Shown: piece by piece, positions 52,991 through 53,198 of the stretch
Layout: each line of letters opens with the position of its first letter
How positions within the stretch are numbered: position 1 is the first letter of the stretch
Assembly: GCA_947628695.1 (NCBI GenBank)
Contig: CANRAV010000016.1
Span: 1-53,198, forward strand
DNA: 53,198 bases
Reading direction: 5' to 3'
Source: an uncultured Clostridia bacterium
Lineage (GTDB): Bacteria; Bacillota; Clostridia; Oscillospirales; CAG-382
Position numbers and translations under genes: made by a program
Notes under the pieces: model-generated
Database searches by the model: none
What the model was told of the DNA's origin: nothing
What the model saw: the letters and a program-made list of their open reading frames with translations, nothing else

Positions 52991-53019
52991 TTGACATAAA
53001 ATGCAAAAGGTTTTATAAT
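52991..53019 (+). promoter_or_regulatory. Promoter of the last gene
   Basis: TTGACA (52991-52996), 17-bp spacer, TATAAT (53014-53019): perfect consensus, followed by a leader of about 90 nt. The rest of the gap 52830-52985 shows nothing I can name. Confidence 0.8.
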
Positions 53020-53039
53020 ATCCTTAAATCATTAGGCGA

Positions 53040-53085
53040 ACCTGTCACAGCAGGTCTTTTTTGCCGTTATTGCAAGACGGCAAAA
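53040..53085 (+). promoter_or_regulatory. Attenuator-like leader hairpins
   Basis: ACCTG/CAGGT (53040-53055) is followed by C and six T residues, like a small terminator. The T run is also the 5' arm of a second stem, TTTTGCCGT (53059-53067) with ACGGCAAAA (53077-53085). The order suggests transcription attenuation; it fits no riboswitch class I know. Confidence 0.45.
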
Positions 53086-53115
53086 GGGCTAAAAAATTTA
53101 AATGGAGGAAAAAAC

Positions 53116-53198
53116 ATGAGCAAATCACTAAGGCATTTATCCATGGCGCTTGCCGTATTCATGGTTCTCGGCCTGTTTGCGGCATTTCCTATGGCGGC
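53116..53198 (+). CDS. Exported protein, N-terminal fragment
   Basis: The first 27 codons only; the gene continues beyond the window. GGAGG precedes the ATG. The residues form a signal peptide: MSKSLRHLS, a hydrophobic core (MALAVFMVLGLFAAF) and PMAA near the probable cleavage site. The strong consensus promoter and structured leader suggest an abundant secreted or surface protein; the mature function is unknown. Confidence 0.7.
   Translation, partial: MSKSLRHLSMALAVFMVLGLFAAFPMA

Overview
The window reads as chromosome around the replication origin of an anaerobic, spore-forming, GC-rich member of the Clostridia (Bacillota), probably an uncultured gut or similar lineage. The evidence is the rpmH-dnaA-dnaN-recF-remB-gyrB-gyrA core, the divergent rpmH-rnpA-yidD-yidC-jag cluster, a cotJABC spore-coat operon, an Rnf-type membrane complex, RlmD-, YerC-, Hsp33- and SecG-type housekeeping genes, GGAGG ribosome binding sites and sigma-A promoters. 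No rRNA, tRNA or CRISPR array was recognised.

Layout. 1-1046: start of a minus-strand gene, then gene-poor repeat-rich DNA. 1047-6272: three-gene restriction-modification locus (two N6-adenine methylase proteins and a GIY-YIG/helicase protein) behind one promoter with a palindromic operator candidate. 6713-9219: XRE-type regulator and an ABC exporter broken by an in-frame TAG. 9559-10743: nth and a DUF4364 regulator, divergent from 10868-16990: rnfCDGEA, a 23S rRNA methyltransferase and a P-loop protein. 17327-18997: leucine-rich-repeat surface protein. 19242-26467: origin cluster. 26788-32043: remB, gyrB, gyrA and an Sfp-type phosphopantetheinyl transferase. 32044-33824: hairpin-rich spacer and a DUF4143 ATPase. 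34046-35101: cotJCBA. 35274-40768: yerC, methyltransferase, hslO, acyl-CoA ligase, TIM-barrel isomerase, M24 peptidase. 41083-43805: orphan RelB/DinJ antitoxin and a nucleotidyltransferase/phosphomannomutase-like fusion. 43933-52212: ribF, an S11-peptidase-like protein, secG, an RNase R-like protein, a parS site, a solute-binding lipoprotein, pgk and tpiA. 52478-52824: a small type I toxin-antitoxin unit. The window ends inside an exported protein.

Three themes stand out. First, several recognisable enzymes have lost the residues that define their chemistry: the Rnf cluster lacks rnfB, two of the four membrane cysteines and the glycine-rich loop of RnfC; the S11 carboxypeptidase lacks all three catalytic motifs; the RNase R homologue lacks all four catalytic aspartates; the phosphomannomutase half of the sugar enzyme has no recognisable active serine. 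Second, a roughly 190-bp three-hairpin repeat occurs nine times and usually sits with the same end 19-60 bp after a stop codon, as if it were a portable transcription terminator. Third, a compact convergent toxin/antisense RNA unit with long terminal inverted repeats lies near the right edge. All calls are from reading the sequence; no database search was run.
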